Part shown: one piece after another, positions 21,782 through 33,140 of the stretch
How positions within the stretch are numbered: position 1 is the stretch's first letter
How the letters are laid out: each line of letters starts with the position of its first letter
Notes under the pieces: generated by a model
What the model saw: only the letters and a program-made list of their open reading frames with translations
Told to the model about the DNA's origin: nothing
The model's database searches: none
Translations under genes and position numbers: made by a program
From: Porphyra umbilicalis
Lineage: Eukaryota; Rhodophyta; Bangiophyceae; Bangiales; Bangiaceae
Length of the DNA stretch: 64,000 bases
Direction: 5' to 3'
Assembly (NCBI GenBank): GCA_002049455.2
Contig: KV918880.1
Coordinates: 124,001 to 188,000, forward strand

Positions 21782-23392
21782 TCAGTCGACACAAGGCACG
21801 CATACCGTACCAGGAACGCGCTTGGCGTCGGCTACCGTCGATGGAATCCCATCGACCATCCCAACCACACGCTTGAGGTTCTCGAAACCCAAGTGGTTGA
21901 ACCGGCGGTGCCACAGCTCTGCCTCGCCGTCCATGTGCGTGGAGGCGGCTCTGGCCGACGCCGTGACCGGAGTCACCTTGATCACGTAGTTCTCCGACTC
22001 GTTGACCGAGCCGACGACTGACGCGTTGCTCAAAACTCCGCTCGCGAGCACCGCTTCCCCATTACTGAGGATATAGCAGGCGTCGCCAACGAACACCACG
22101 GAACCGCCACAGCGGTCGACCACTCGGACCGACAGAAGGTTGTCTGTCAGATCCGGCACAAGCATGGCCTCATCGAGGACCATGCGAGCCGTGGTGATTC
22201 CCTTCCCCACGTCCATGGACGCGTATCCGTGCCCCTTGATGGGCACCTTGTGGCCGTCAGCTAGAGTGACCTTGGCCCCGCTCCCCGTCGTCTTGACGGT
22301 GAAACCCGCGTCCTGGGCGGCCATATGGTTGGTCGCACCCGAGTCCAACACCCAGGTCGAGGACCCGCTGGTGCTCCCGGAAGCGTTGAGCTTCCCTGCC
22401 TGGCCTGCCGACGCAGCGTAGGCCAATGCGGCGCGGGGAGGTGCACCACCTCCACCGCCACCCTCGCGACGCCCGCCATTTGGCTTCTTGTTGCCCTTGG
22501 CGTCGTCGGCCTTCTTCTTGAGACAGTCGCGCTTCATGTGCCCCTTCTTGTCGCAGTCGTAGCACACGACCGCGCGCTTGTCCCACGGCTTCTTAGAAGC
22601 CGTTGCCGCAAACGCTTGCGACTTGACGCCGGTCGCCGAGGACGACCGCCCATGGCTCCCCCGCTGCTCCACAGTGAGCAGCTTGGCGCTCACGTCAGCG
22701 AGGTTGCGCTTCCCGTCCATGTTCTCCAGAACGGTCTTGATCATGTCATACTCGACCGGAAGGCCCGACAGGATCTGCAGGACAAGCGTGTTCTCGTCCA
22801 CCTGATTTCCCAGCATGGAGAGCTCTTGACGGATGCTCTTGGCGCGCGACGTGTACTTGATGATGTTCTCGTCGCTGCCCTTCTTGAGGTTGCTCAGCTC
22901 ATGCATGAGCTGCAGCAGGCGTGCGTTGTCCCGCGCCTCAAAGATGTCCTTGAGCGCATCCCACGCCTCCTTGGCCGTACTGACCGCCGTCACCGAATAA
23001 AGATGAACCGGCTTGACCGACATCTGGATAGTCGCCAGGGCCGACTCGTTCATGAGGTCCCACGCCTCAGCTGCAACGTCGCTCTTGGCACCGCTCCCAG
23101 ACGCGGGACGGTCCGTCACAACCGCAGCCCAAACCTTCTCCTTGATCATCTGTGCACGGCAGTACACAGCCCAGACCTTGTAGTCGTCGTCCAGCTGCGC
23201 GAAGCGAGGGCCAGCGTAGCGGCCGTACTCCGACACGACGATGACAACCACGCCAGCAGGCGCGGCACTGACGACGTGGGGGGCTATACCCACCTGCCCG
23301 ACGCCAGAACACACGGCAACCCAACCAAGGTCGTCCCGCCAACAACGGCACGTAAGACGACGACGACCACCAGCGACACTGCGCCCATAACC
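21782..23392 (-). CDS. copia gag-protease part
   Basis: Minus-strand open region. It includes a UBN2-type gag core (ARLLQLMHELSNLKKGSDEN), a CCHC zinc knuckle (CYDCDKKGHMKRDC), the aspartic protease signature WVLDSGATNH and a GAG-pre-integrase segment (LWHRRFNHLGFENLKR). It belongs to the same element as the pol part. Initiation is expected between the 5' LTR and about 23.3 kb. Confidence 0.88.
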   Translation of the reverse strand, partial: GYGRSVAGGRRRLTCRCWRDDLGWVAVCSGVGQVGIAPHVVSAAPAGVVVIVVSEYGRYAGPRFAQLDDDYKVWAVYCRAQMIKEKVWAAVVTDRPASGSGAKSDVAAEAWDLMNESALATIQMSVKPVHLYSVTAVSTAKEAWDALKDIFEARDNARLLQLMHELSNLKKGSDENIIKYTSRAKSIRQELSMLGNQVDENTLVLQILSGLPVEYDMIKTVLENMDGKRNLADVSAKLLTVEQRGSHGRSSSATGVKSQAFAATASKKPWDKRAVVCYDCDKKGHMKRDCLKKKADDAKGNKKPNGGRREGGGGGGAPPRAALAYAASAGQAGKLNASGSTSGSSTWVLDSGATNHMAAQDAGFTVKTTGSGAKVTLADGHKVPIKGHGYASMDVGKGITTARMVLDEAMLVPDLTDNLLSVRVVDRCGGSVVFVGDACYILSNGEAVLASGVLSNASVVGSVNESENYVIKVTPVTASARAASTHMDGEAELWHRRFNHLGFENLKRVVGMVDGIPSTVADAKRVPGTVCVPCVD

Positions 23393-23765
23393 TGTGAAGT
23401 CGGTGCGGTCAAGTGGGTGCGTTGTTTTACTATGGCAGAGGTCCTGGGCCGTGTCCAGCCACCTAATGTACCCCAGGCGGCCCCAGGACAGGTCGTCGGG
23501 CAGCCCGCTCTCGGAGCACACCCACGTGCCTCAGTTCTCAGTGCGTGCGGGCCGCGGCGCACCTCCCAGAACGGGGCATGCACCTCCCCACACAAGTCCC
23601 CCCTTCCGAGCTCACCCCAGCAGAGAGTGCCCACTACGAGACCAACAAATCAAGTACACACAAGTACAAAACATACAACAAGTGCATAGGTAAATACCCA
23701 AAACTGTGTCCCAATGCTCAACCGGGTAAGTACAGACAAATGGAATTGCTGAGCAATGCTCAACA
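23393..23765 (-). repeat. copia 5' LTR
   Basis: A 373-bp LTR matching 17796-18167. On the coding strand it ends TTCACA, followed by GGTTATGGGC, the expected primer-binding position. I do not recognise the matching tRNA. Confidence 0.9.
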
Positions 23766-24099
23766 AAGGGCATCCGATGGGGAGCCGGGTGGTGCCCACG
23801 AAGGAGACCCCGGACCCTTGATGATTTAATATAAACGAGGGCACTGGTCGATCGACCGTCAGATCACAAGCGATTGTGATGAGTGCCGGCAGACAGATAA
23901 GACAGGCAAGCAAACAAACAATAAAAAATGAACAATGCGGAAGTATCCCCCCGAAGGGCGTGCCACAGGCCAATTCCCACAGTACATGGGCTTTGGCCCG
24001 TCAAGGGGGCTACGTGTGGCCAATTGCCAATTGGGAGCAGAGATATGCTACATACCTCCATCGCGAGATTCGAACCGTCCCGGTGAGATCCAAGGATAA

Positions 24100-25329
24100 T
24101 GAAACCCGATTGAGCGATCGCGGCCTCTTACGGGCCCACGCGGGCGTAACCGCCCAGCCGGCAGGAGTCGTGCGGAGGCGCCGCACAGTCCTGATCGTGG
24201 GGAGGTGGCTGTTTGGCGTCGCCGGTCGCTACCGTCCGGTTACGCACGCGCGTGCCTGTGTGACGAACAGCTTGCGCTGCTGGTCAGATCGACGCTTACG
24301 CGTACGCGCGCCCGCTCAGGCGGGTCGGCGTCGGCGTGGGGGCCAGGCGGCCGGTTGCCGGGTGACGAGCGTCGGGGTTAATACCCGTCGGTGAGCGGGT
24401 GCGTTGTGCAGCACGTGCTGGGTGGACGGTCGTCGGTGCCGAGTGGCGCCTTCTTCATCGGGGTTTGAATACCCTTGCGACTAGGCGACAGCCAGGACGC
24501 GGGTCCGTGTTGCCGAGGATGGGGGGGGGGTACGTACTCTGAGACCGGTCACCACCGTGTCGTGTGTGGGTATGCGCTGTGCAGCAGTTGCTGGGTGACC
24601 GTCGTCGGTGCCGGGTGGCGCCGACCTCGTCGGGGTGTGACTTCCCCGGCGACGAGGCGAAAGCCGGGACACGGGTCCATGTTTGTCGGCACGGGGCCAT
24701 CCCGTGTCATCGTGCTCGTGCACAGGTTGAGGCCCAACGGCATTGCTTGATTGGAAGAGCTCTACCGCGAGGTGGCAAACCGCAAGGATACGGACCCGGT
24801 GAGTGTGGGTTTGCGTTGGGGGGGGGGGGGGGGGGCGGCGCGCCCGGCGGCGGGGCTCGAGGGCAGCGAATCGGAAAGGGCGGCAAGGACGGTGGCGGAG
24901 CGAAAGAGCGGCAAGTCGGCGAGAGCGGCAAGCCTGGTGGCGGCGCGCAAGGGCGGAAGTCGGCAAGGCCGGCGGCGAGAGCGACAAGCCTGTTGGCGCC
25001 GGTGGCCAGCCCGGCGGCTGAGCGCGGCGTCGGCAAGGGCGGCAAGGCCGGCGAGCCAGGCGGCGGGCGCGACGACGCCCAGGAATGTACGACCCGCGAC
25101 GCGGTTAGTTTGCCTTGCGGCGCTTGCGGGTTGCCGGGCGGCGCGTCGGTAACTGCCGGCGGCGCAAGCGATTTGGCTTGCGCCGCGGCGACGACGGGTT
25201 GAGGTTCGGGCGAGTTGCCTTGCGGCGAGTGTGGGTTGACGGGCAGGGCGGCGGCAACGGCCAGCGGCGAGAGCGATTTACCTTGCAGCTACGTACGGGG
25301 GAGGGAAGTGTTCGCACCCAAGTACCAGG
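24100..25329. other. Inner left arm of the palindrome, Gly-rich
   Basis: It contains two diverged copies of a segment of about 200 bp (around GGTGGACGGTCGTCGGTGCC and GTGACCGTCGTCGGTGCCGG) and a run of 18 G near 24819-24836. It ends in a GGCGGCAAGGCCGGCGAG-type minisatellite that reads as GGKPGD-like repeats in one frame. No known protein. The mirror copy is at 31905-32490. Confidence 0.5.
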
Positions 25330-26031
25330 ATGGCAGACCAGGCCGCGATGGCGGTTCACGGCGGCAACGCCAACGGCGGGGCGCCCGTGGCTCACGCCGT
25401 GGAGGGTGACGTACCCGATGTTGAACGGTCCACCGACCAGGCGATGCTTCGTCAGTTTAGGCCTAGCGGCATGTTATATGCCCATGTTGGCCCGACCGAG
25501 GTGATTGAAGGGGTCCCGGTCATTGCTGACAAAGATCTGTGTGACATTTGCATTCGCAAGCGCGCTCGCGCGCACACTCGGCGTCTTCACGCGCGGTACG
25601 AGGCCCTTCCGGGCTTCGTCTACGTGTTGGTCGAACACGGCTCGCCCAGCCATGCTGGTGACCACGTGGCGGAGGTCCACGGGGACCCGTTCTTTTGGAA
25701 CCAGGGGCCACAGCGCCGTATATACGAGGTCATGTCGTTTTGCAACGAATTTATCCGGAACCAAGTGCCCTTGCACCCCTTCCACCGTTTGGTGTACACG
25801 AGCGCCTTGTTGTTTTCCTTTAGGGGGACCGAGAACTTACAGGCGGCAGCCAACTCGTGTTGCCGCCTGTTGCGGAACTGGCCGAAGGCCGTCTTCCTCG
25901 GGCGCTCGGTGGCCACGGACCTTGCTGTCCCGATCTGCCGCGAGGCCGGTTTGGCGGAATACCTGGATCAGCTTTCGCTGGTGGCGGCGGAGGAGAATGA
26001 CGGGTCGATGAGGATTGCAGCCCTCGCATGA
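25330..26031 (+). CDS. Unknown 233-aa protein in the palindrome centre
   Basis: An ATG-started frame spanning the spacer of the palindrome and part of the left arm. The protein has mixed, globular composition (unlike the Ala/Pro/Arg shadows nearby), a DLCDICIRKRAR segment with a CxxC pair, and an aromatic-rich middle (FHRLVYTSALLFSF). The first 65 codons are repeated in inverted form at 26132-26332 (MADQGAMAVDGG against MADQAAMAVHGG), with mostly conservative differences. That suggests past selection for coding. I do not recognise the family. It may be a protein of the repeat itself or an exon of a larger gene. Confidence 0.55.
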   Translation: MADQAAMAVHGGNANGGAPVAHAVEGDVPDVERSTDQAMLRQFRPSGMLYAHVGPTEVIEGVPVIADKDLCDICIRKRARAHTRRLHARYEALPGFVYVLVEHGSPSHAGDHVAEVHGDPFFWNQGPQRRIYEVMSFCNEFIRNQVPLHPFHRLVYTSALLFSFRGTENLQAAANSCCRLLRNWPKAVFLGRSVATDLAVPICREAGLAEYLDQLSLVAAEENDGSMRIAALA

Positions 26032-26622
26032 GCGAGCTACCGAACCCCTTTCGGGTGCCGACGTTCGAAACCGATCACCGCCGCGCGGCGGACACACGGT
26101 TCTTCCGCGGTCGTTGGCTTGGAGACCATGGTCAGTGATGACCGGGACCCCGTCCACAAACCTCGGTTGGGCTCACGTGGGCATAGAACATGCCGCTAGG
26201 CCTGAACTGCCGAAGCACCTCCGGGTCGGTGGACCGTTCCACATTGGGTTCGTCACCCCCCGCGACGTGGGGCACGGGTGCCTCGCCATTGGCATGGCCG
26301 CCGTCAACGGCCATCGCGCCCTGATCGGCCATCCTGGTACTTGGGTGCTAACCTTTCCTCCTCCCTTACGTCGCCGCGAGGCAAATCGCCCGCGCCGCCG
26401 GCAGTGACCGCCGCGCCGCCAAGCAACCCGCCCGCGCCGTAAGAGCATTCCCACCAATGTCGGGCCAACGCCATATTGGGCACACGTTGCAGAAACGTGT
26501 CTCAAATTCGCCGTTGGCCAGTTCTCGGGGCGGGTAACAATGTCGAACGTGCACGCGGCGTTGCCAACGGAGGTCAAGCGAGTTAAAACGCGAATGTACT
26601 TGCGTCCGATTCGGGGTCGGAG

Positions 26623-26693
26623 CCGTTGGCCCCGGGGCCAACGAGTTGCCAACGGAGCCTCCGTTGGCAACTCGTTGGCCCTGGGGCCAACGG
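26623..26693. repeat. Nested GTTGGC/GCCAAC palindrome in Harbinger-like element 1
   Basis: A palindrome of about 70 bp made of four smaller ones (CGTTGGCCCCGGGGCCAACG, GTTGCCAACGG and their mirrors). GTTGGC clusters recur near the right end (31794-31825). An almost identical structure is at 36115-36185. Confidence 0.8.
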
Positions 26694-27199
26694 GTTCTGT
26701 GCTCTGATTGGTCCATCGCGGTTTCACGGGGTTAAATGAGTGACATGTGGCAGTTCATATTGTCCTCAGATTGCGCAATTTATCATATTTTTGTTTCGGC
26801 AGCCACCCACGGATGGAATATGGTATCTCTCGGAACTGGATAGCCGCGTGCCATCTCGGCCCCAGAGCCCGGATCGTTGAAGTGTGTCACGTATCTCTCG
26901 TGCGGTGGCGTGTGGCTGAACGCGCTTGCGGGCCTGTCCGACACGCGGCGCGATCACACCGACACTGGTAAAACAACTAGATCGGAGCGCTCGTGCGGGC
27001 ACACGAGGCGGGGCCGGGCCATGGTCCCGCGCCCGGTTGCCAAATGGCCGCACCTGCGGCCACGTAGTGAACTGAGCAGGACCCTCCACCCTTGACAGCA
27101 CCCCAGGGCGCCCCTGACAACCGCCACACCCCCACAGCCACCCACAGCCCACACAACATAGACGCCTGGGCGGCCACAAATCGCGCCCTCTCTACCACC

Positions 27200-28600
27200 C
27201 ACCGCCGCGTCCCGCGCGCGCGCTTACTGCCCCCCCCCCACGCCACCCGCGCACACCGGCACCCCCGCCGCCGACTCACGTCGCCGCAGCCCCCGCCGAC
27301 CGTTGCCGCCACCCCCGCCCCCGCCACCGACCGCCGCCACCACCCACGCTACCGTCCCCGTCGTGGCCGTCGGGCCCCCCCGCCCCCGCCGATGGCCGCC
27401 GCCCCCCGCGCCGGCCGCTTTCGCCCCCGCCCCCGCCGACCGTTGCCACCACCCGCGCCAACGCCACCGACCGCCGCCACCACCCGCGCCCCCGTCCCCG
27501 TCGTCGCCGTCCGCCCCCCCCGCCCCCGCCGATCGCCGCCGCCACCTGCACTGGCCGCATATGCCGCCGCCCCCGACGACCGTCGCCACCACCCGCGCCC
27601 CCGTCCCCGTCGTCGCCGTGCGCCTCCCCGCCGCCACCGACCGCCACCGCCGCCAGCGCCCGCCGAAACCACCGACCCGCCGCCGACGGCGGCCCTCGCC
27701 GCCCGCCGTCACCCCACCGACCCCCGTCTTCGCCATTACCGTGCGGCCCACACGCCGTCGCCGGCGCCGCCGTTGCCTGCCCCGCCGCCGCCCGCGCCGA
27801 CCTGCAACCCCGTCTACCGCCGGCCACGCCGTCGTTGCCCCCGCTTCCGCCCCAGCCCAACACAACGAGCGCAGCGATCCCCGCCCCCGCCCGGGCCGAC
27901 CACCGCCAACGACGTCGGTCGCCACCGCCAACCGCTTTCCGCGGCCGCCACAGACCCCCTCCGCCGACTATGGCATCCGCCGTCGCCGCCGCCGCCGCCG
28001 CCGCCGCCATACCCCCCAGCCGCCGCCTCCGACCAACTCCGCCACTGTCGCCGCCCCCGCCGCTGTCGCCGCCGCCGCCTCCCCCCTGCGCCTCATCCGC
28101 CGACCTCCCACGCCGCCGACGGCGACCCCGTTGCCGTCGCTCCTCCCCCGCACCGCCGGCACCGTTAACGGCCGCCACCATCGCCGCCGCCGTCGCCGCC
28201 GCCGACCGCGTCGCCGCCGCCCGCCACCCCCATCACCCCCGCCAACCGCCAACCGCGTCCCAGCCGCCCCGCACCCCCACGACATCCGCCGAGCACCGCT
28301 GCCGCCGCCGCGCCCCCCGACCCCACCTCTGTCGCCGCCAGCGTCTGCGCTGCCGCCCCCCCCCCGCCGCCACCACCGCCGACCGGCGATTCCGCCGGCG
28401 CTGCCGCCGCACCCTTCCACCCCCGCCTCCTCCGCTGACCTCTGGCGCTGCCGTCGCCGCCGCTGGCGCCGCCGTCGCCAACCGCTGCCACCCAGCCGCG
28501 CCACCGCCGTCGATCGGCACTGCCGCCGGCGCGGCTGCCGCGCCCCCCCCCTCCGCCTCCGATGCCGCCGGCCTTCGCTGCCGTCGCCGACCGCGTGGCG
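27200..28600. repeat. GC-rich minisatellite inside Harbinger-like element 1
   Basis: A degenerate array of CCGCCGCCCCCGCCGACCG and CCACCCGCGCCCCCGTCCCC-type units. It keeps almost every frame open. The long plus-strand frame of more than 1,000 codons (27303-30383) is a by-product of this, not a gene. Confidence 0.75.
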
Positions 28601-29962
28601 GCGGCGGTGGCCATGTCCAGCGCGTCCCCGCCTTCGACGCCTGCGTCTGCGGCGGCATAGCGCGCCGACTTGTCGTCCCCGGCATCGGTGGCGGCAGCGG
28701 GCGCGGCCACGGCACGGGCGCCGACGGGGCGGCCGTCGCAACAAGGGCGGCGAGCGCGGCGCCGCACGTCCACCAGTCGACGGCGACGAGGCCGTCGAAG
28801 AGGAGGTCCCGCGGCGGCACGCCCCCCGTGTGCGGGACGAGGCCGATGAGGTCCTCCGCGGTGGCGGCCGGCAGTTCGCGCGCGGCGGCAAGGACGACCG
28901 CCATGGCCGTGACGCGCGTGCGGGGGGCGGGGAGGGCAGCGGCGGCGGCAAGCAGCCGCCGCGCTGTCGACGCTGCCGTGGCCGCCCCGTGCCGCGTGGC
29001 GGTGGCGAGGTAGGGCGGCTGCGCGGCGGCAGTGAGGCGCACCGCTGCCGCCGCCGCGTCGGCGGCGGCGGCGCCGCCCCCACCTCCGCCGCCGCCACCG
29101 CCGGGCGGCGGCGGGGGGAAAATCAACGGACCAACACGTCGGCCGTCGTCGCGAACGCGTCGACTCCGACCGGCGCCGTGGGGCCGTCGCTGCGGCTGGC
29201 GGTGGCCGCCGCGGCGGGGGGCACGGCAGCCTCATTGGCGGCGGCCGCGGCGGCCGCGTCGCCACCGTCCCCCGGTCGGGCGGCCACCTCCCACGCGTAC
29301 GGGGCGGCCCGCCCCCCCACCACGGCGAGGCGGGCGGTGCCAAAGGGCAGCACGCGGGCGCCCCCCACCCGCCACCCCCCCGCCCCCCCCCGGAGCTGCG
29401 CGCGCCACACCACGCCGGGGAGGTCCGCCGCCGCCCGCCCGCCACGGCCGAGGCCGACGGCGCCCGCATGGCGCAGCGCCGCCGCCATAATGGCGGCGCC
29501 GCCGCCCAGAGCGCCGAAGCCGCGAACCGCCACACAGACGCCTGGGGGAGCTAAGGCGCCCATGACGCCGCGGTCGGCGGCGGCGACCAGGGCGGCGGTC
29601 AGCGGCGCCACCCAGTCCCCCCCGTCTCCGCCGTCGCCGCCGACGCCGCCGCCGCCACGACCGCCTCCGCCGTCGGCCTCGCCGTCGCCGCCATTGGCAC
29701 CACCACCACCGGCCACCGCGCCCGCCACCGCCGCGTCCGCGTCGAGCAGCGCGGCGATGAGGGCGGCGGTCAGCCGCCCCGTCGCCGCCACCGACGCGTC
29801 GTCGGCGCCCGAGCCCGCCGCCGCCAGCGTGCGGCGCACGACCAGTCGCCGCACCCTCGCCGCCGTCGATGGAAACAGTGGCGCGCCGGGGCGCCCCACC
29901 GCCGCCAGCACCGCCTCGGCGGCGACCAGCCGCGCGTGGCCGTCGGGGAGGGGGAGGTCCAC
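28600..29962 (-). pseudogene. Gene-like stretch, perhaps captured by the transposon
   Basis: The minus strand has two frames with protein-like composition. One is 29123-29962 (helix-rich, with LVVRRTLAAAGSG, TAALIAALLDADAAVA and GRAAPYAWEVAARP). The other, about 28.6-29.1 kb, contains LTAAAQPPYLATATRHGAAT and PPRDLLFDGLVAVDWWTCGA. Neither has an ATG at its start. They are absent from the related element at 35935-40990. I read them as exons or fragments of a host gene carried by the element. The protein looks like an alpha-helical repeat protein, but the family is not identified. Chance openness at this GC content is the alternative. Confidence 0.35.
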
Positions 29963-31901
29963 CGCCGTGCGTGGGGGGGAAGGGGGGGGGGAAGGGCCGC
30001 CGCCGACACCGCCGTGTCCGCCCCACTGGCGGCGGTGGCGGAAGCGGCGAGAGCGCCGCCACCGCCCTTATCATCGTCTGTTGCCCGCCGCCCCACAGCT
30101 CCCGCCGCCGTCCTCCGCAGGCCAATCACCCCCGCCGCCGTCTTTCGTAACCCCGTTCTCCGCAAAGGGCGCCCATGCTGCGTCCACCGCTGCCGTTGCC
30201 CGCCGCACCCATTATCCCCACCGACCTGTCCCACCAAACCCGCCGCCAGCGCCGCCGTCCGCGGCCGCCCCCGCCCTCCCCACGGCTGCCCCATCCAGTC
30301 TCCGACTCTGTGAAGTGGCTGCCGCTGTAGCTTCTTTGGATTCAATGTACCGTGGCAGCCACAAGGCACTTATGATATTTTGAAAATCCCATCACACAGC
30401 TCGAGCTTGTGCGGCGGAGTTGCCCGCTTTAGAACAATTTCTAAAATAAACAATAATAATTGCGCCAGAACAGCTGTCTTGGCCAATGATATGACCGGAA
30501 ACCGGCAGAGGACCACTCAAACAATGTTCTGCTCTGGGCGTTTTGCTATCAAGGTCTGCAAATTTTCATGCAACAGCAATACCCGACACAGCAAGTGCGC
30601 TACAGAGGGAGTTGTAGCACAAAGGAGACAAGGCCGGCGGCGACCGAGGCGGGGCGTGCTGGTGGCCGCCGTGAGCTGAAGTGGTATTGCCGCCAAGAGT
30701 AACCACGCGAGCGTGCCTCTGTGGTCGCGCCCGCTAGAGATTGACACCGCCCGGTGCTGTCCACCGTGCGCAGGGGTCCGCCGCCCCCTGTCTGGAGCTC
30801 TGGGCGGTGCCCCGGCCTCCGGGTCGTTTCTGCGTTGCTTCTGAGAGGGTGAGAAACCTGAGGGCAGGGTCGCGCAAACCCGGTCGGCGGGCGGCGCAGG
30901 CAGGCTAGGGGGGAGGGTGCGCGCATCGCTGGCTGGCGAGCGCGCGTTGCTGCTGCAGCTTGTTGGGGGTGCTCGGGTGGACGTGGGGGCAGGGTTAAAA
31001 GGGTTCGAAGTGAGTCGGGGTTGGGGGGCTGGGTGTGCGGTAGTGGCGTCCTTGAAAGTGCGGCCGAGGTTGGGCTGGAGGTGGGACTGTGAAAGCCTGC
31101 TTCAACGATCATGCCTTGGGGAGCCAGTGCACGGTTCTGCCGTCAGCCTGCCTTCTGAGATTTCAACGTTTCCACGCTCACAACTGCTTGCAGTGCTCTC
31201 AGTGGCACGGGCCTGCTCCTCAAGTGTACAAACACGCACTCAGAAGTGCGTAGATGCCGGTCACTGCCCTCTATTGACCCGTTCTGGCACAGCCTCGGCC
31301 TTTTTGGGACAGCACGGCCCTGAGACTGGGCGTGCCAGCTCCTTTGAAGCCGCCTTAGTCAGCGTAAGGTGTGATGCATACAGTAGAGAGGGACGTGTAA
31401 ATAGCTCTTGGGCCACTCGTTTGCACAAACGGCAGCCCGCGATGGCTGCACGTGACCGTTCGACCGGCATGACTCAGCCTCGAAGTCCTTGCACAACCTG
31501 AGGGGGTGAGACCGCAACACACGTCACGCACTCGTGCGGATTCGATCCATATTGGTACCGAAAGGCCTACACGTGTCTCGCTAGATTGCCTTGATTTGGG
31601 CGGTTCGAGCTCCATTCACACGCTTTCCGTGACATGTTCGGCACGTATTCGACGGACGCCTCTTCATTTCGATACTTGCGACGACGCTGATACGTGTCCT
31701 TCGATGGCAACCACCGACTGCGGCCAACAACGTCAAGGCCAACGGCGCTCAGATCTTCGAAAGGTAGCCCACTCTGTTTCACCCATTACATTGCCCGTTG
31801 GCAACGCGTTGGCCCGTTGGCAACTGACCACTCGCAGGGCCACACGTAGCGGTTTCATTTCACCGTTTCCGACCGTTGGCCCGACATTGGTGGGAATGCT
31901 C
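29963..31901. other. Right part of Harbinger-like element 1
   Basis: From about 30305 to the end the sequence aligns with 39340-40990 of the second copy, including CACACAGCTCGAGCTTG and the tail CGACATTGGTGGGAATGCTC. No gene is seen. Confidence 0.6.
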
Positions 31902-31904
31902 TAA

Positions 31905-33090
31905 GGCCAATCGACCGCGTCGCCGGGCTTGCCGCCCCTGCCGCTGTCACCGGGCTCGCCGCCCTTGCCGCCGTCGCCGGGCTTGCCGCCCTTTCCGCCG
32001 TCGCCGGGCTTGCCGCCCTTGCAGCCGTGCGCGCCGCCCCGCCCACTCAGCGCAAACCCACACTCACCGGGTCCGCAACCTCGCAGTTTGCCACCTAGCG
32101 ATCGTGCACCCCCACTCAAGCTTTTCCGTTAGGCCTCGACCTGTGCGTGAGCAGGAAGACAAGGGATGGCCCCGTGCCGACAAACACGGACCCGCGTCCC
32201 GTCTTTCGCCTCGTCGCCGGGGAAGTCACACCCCGACGAGGTCGACGCCACCCAGCAACGACGACGATCACCCAGCACGCGTTGCACCACGCACACGACC
32301 CGGTGATAACCGGTCTCGGGGTACGTACCCCACCCCCCACCCTCGGCGACACGGACCCGCGTCCCGGCTTTCGCCGTGTCGTCGGGGTATTCAACCCCCG
32401 ACGAAGTAGGCGCCACTCGACGCCGACGATGGTCACCCCAGCACGTGCTGCACGACGCACCCGCACACCAACGGGACTTAACCCCGACGCTCGTCACCCG
32501 GCAACCGGCCGCCTGGCCCCCACGCCGACGCCGACCCGCCTGCGCGGGCACGCGTACGCGAAAGCACCGATCGGACCCGCAGCGCAAGCTGCTCACCACA
32601 CATGCCCACGCGTGCGTGGCCGCACGGTCGCGACCGACGACGGCGAACCGCCACCTCCCCCCAATCGGGACTGGGCGGCGCGCCCCCCACGGCTGCCGCC
32701 GCCTGGGCGGTTACGCCCGCGTGGGCCCGTAAGAGGCCGCGATCGCCCAATCGGGCTTCACTATCCTCGAATCTCACCGGGACGGTTCGAATCTCGCATT
32801 GGAGGTATGTAGCATATCTCTGCTCCCAATTGGCAATTGGCCACACGTAGCCCCCTTGACGGGCCAAAGCCCATGTACTGTGGGAATTGGCCTGTGGCAC
32901 GCCCTTCGGGGGGATACTTCCGCATTGTTCATTTTTTATTGTTTGTTTGCTTGCCTGTCTGATCTGTCTGCCGGCACTCATCACAATCGCTTGTGATCTG
33001 ACGGTCGATCGACCAGTGCCCTCGTTTATATTAAATCATCATGGGTCCGGGGTCTCCTTCGTGGGCACCACCCGGCTCCCCATCGGATGC
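31905..33090. repeat. Right arm of the palindrome (outer part)
   Basis: Reverse complement of about 23766-25100. It begins, next to the TAA duplication of the Harbinger-like element, with the GCCGGGCTTGCCGCCCTTGC minisatellite (GGKPGD repeats on the minus strand). It ends at CCCCATCGGATGC. Confidence 0.7.
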
Positions 33091-33140
33091 ACTTGAACAA
33101 AAGGACTTTCTTCCTCGCCGCGGCGGCGATAGAACTCGCT

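Larger units (their letters stand above)
17796..23765 (-). mobile_element. Ty1/copia LTR retrotransposon
   Basis: Minus-strand element of about 5.97 kb. The LTRs are 23393-23765 (5') and 17796-18167 (3'). They are 373 and 372 bp, start TGTTGAG and end TTCACA on the coding strand, and are about 98% identical by eye, so the insertion is recent. The parts run gag, protease, integrase, reverse transcriptase, RNase H, which is the copia order. A purine tract (GGGGGAG) precedes the 3' LTR. The flanks AAAGG and AAGGG are a near-match for a 5-bp duplication. The element looks close to whole, with about one break. Its right end abuts the palindrome at 23766. Confidence 0.93.
26442..31901. mobile_element. 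PIF/Harbinger-like element 1, non-autonomous
   Basis: The ends GAGCATTCCCACCAATGTCG (left) and its reverse complement (right) lie between TAA trinucleotides (26439-26441 and 31902-31904). A 3-bp TWA duplication and GAGCAT-type ends fit PIF/Harbinger. It is 5,460 bp long and inserted in the right arm of the palindrome. It shares about 650 bp at the left end and about 1.6 kb at the right end with the copy at 35935-40990. No DDE transposase or Myb-like gene is visible. The middle holds a GC-rich minisatellite (27200-28600) and a gene-like minus-strand stretch. Confidence 0.8.

Noticed and set aside
24050-24100. tRNA T-arm-like GATTCGAACCGTC in the palindrome (and its mirror near 32780)
   Set aside because: The stem bases do not pair and no cloverleaf surrounds it.
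27303-30383. A plus-strand open frame of more than 1,000 codons, rich in Pro, Arg and Ala
   Set aside because: It runs through a GC-rich minisatellite inside a transposon, with long frames open on the opposite strand as well. The peptide is just the repeat translated.
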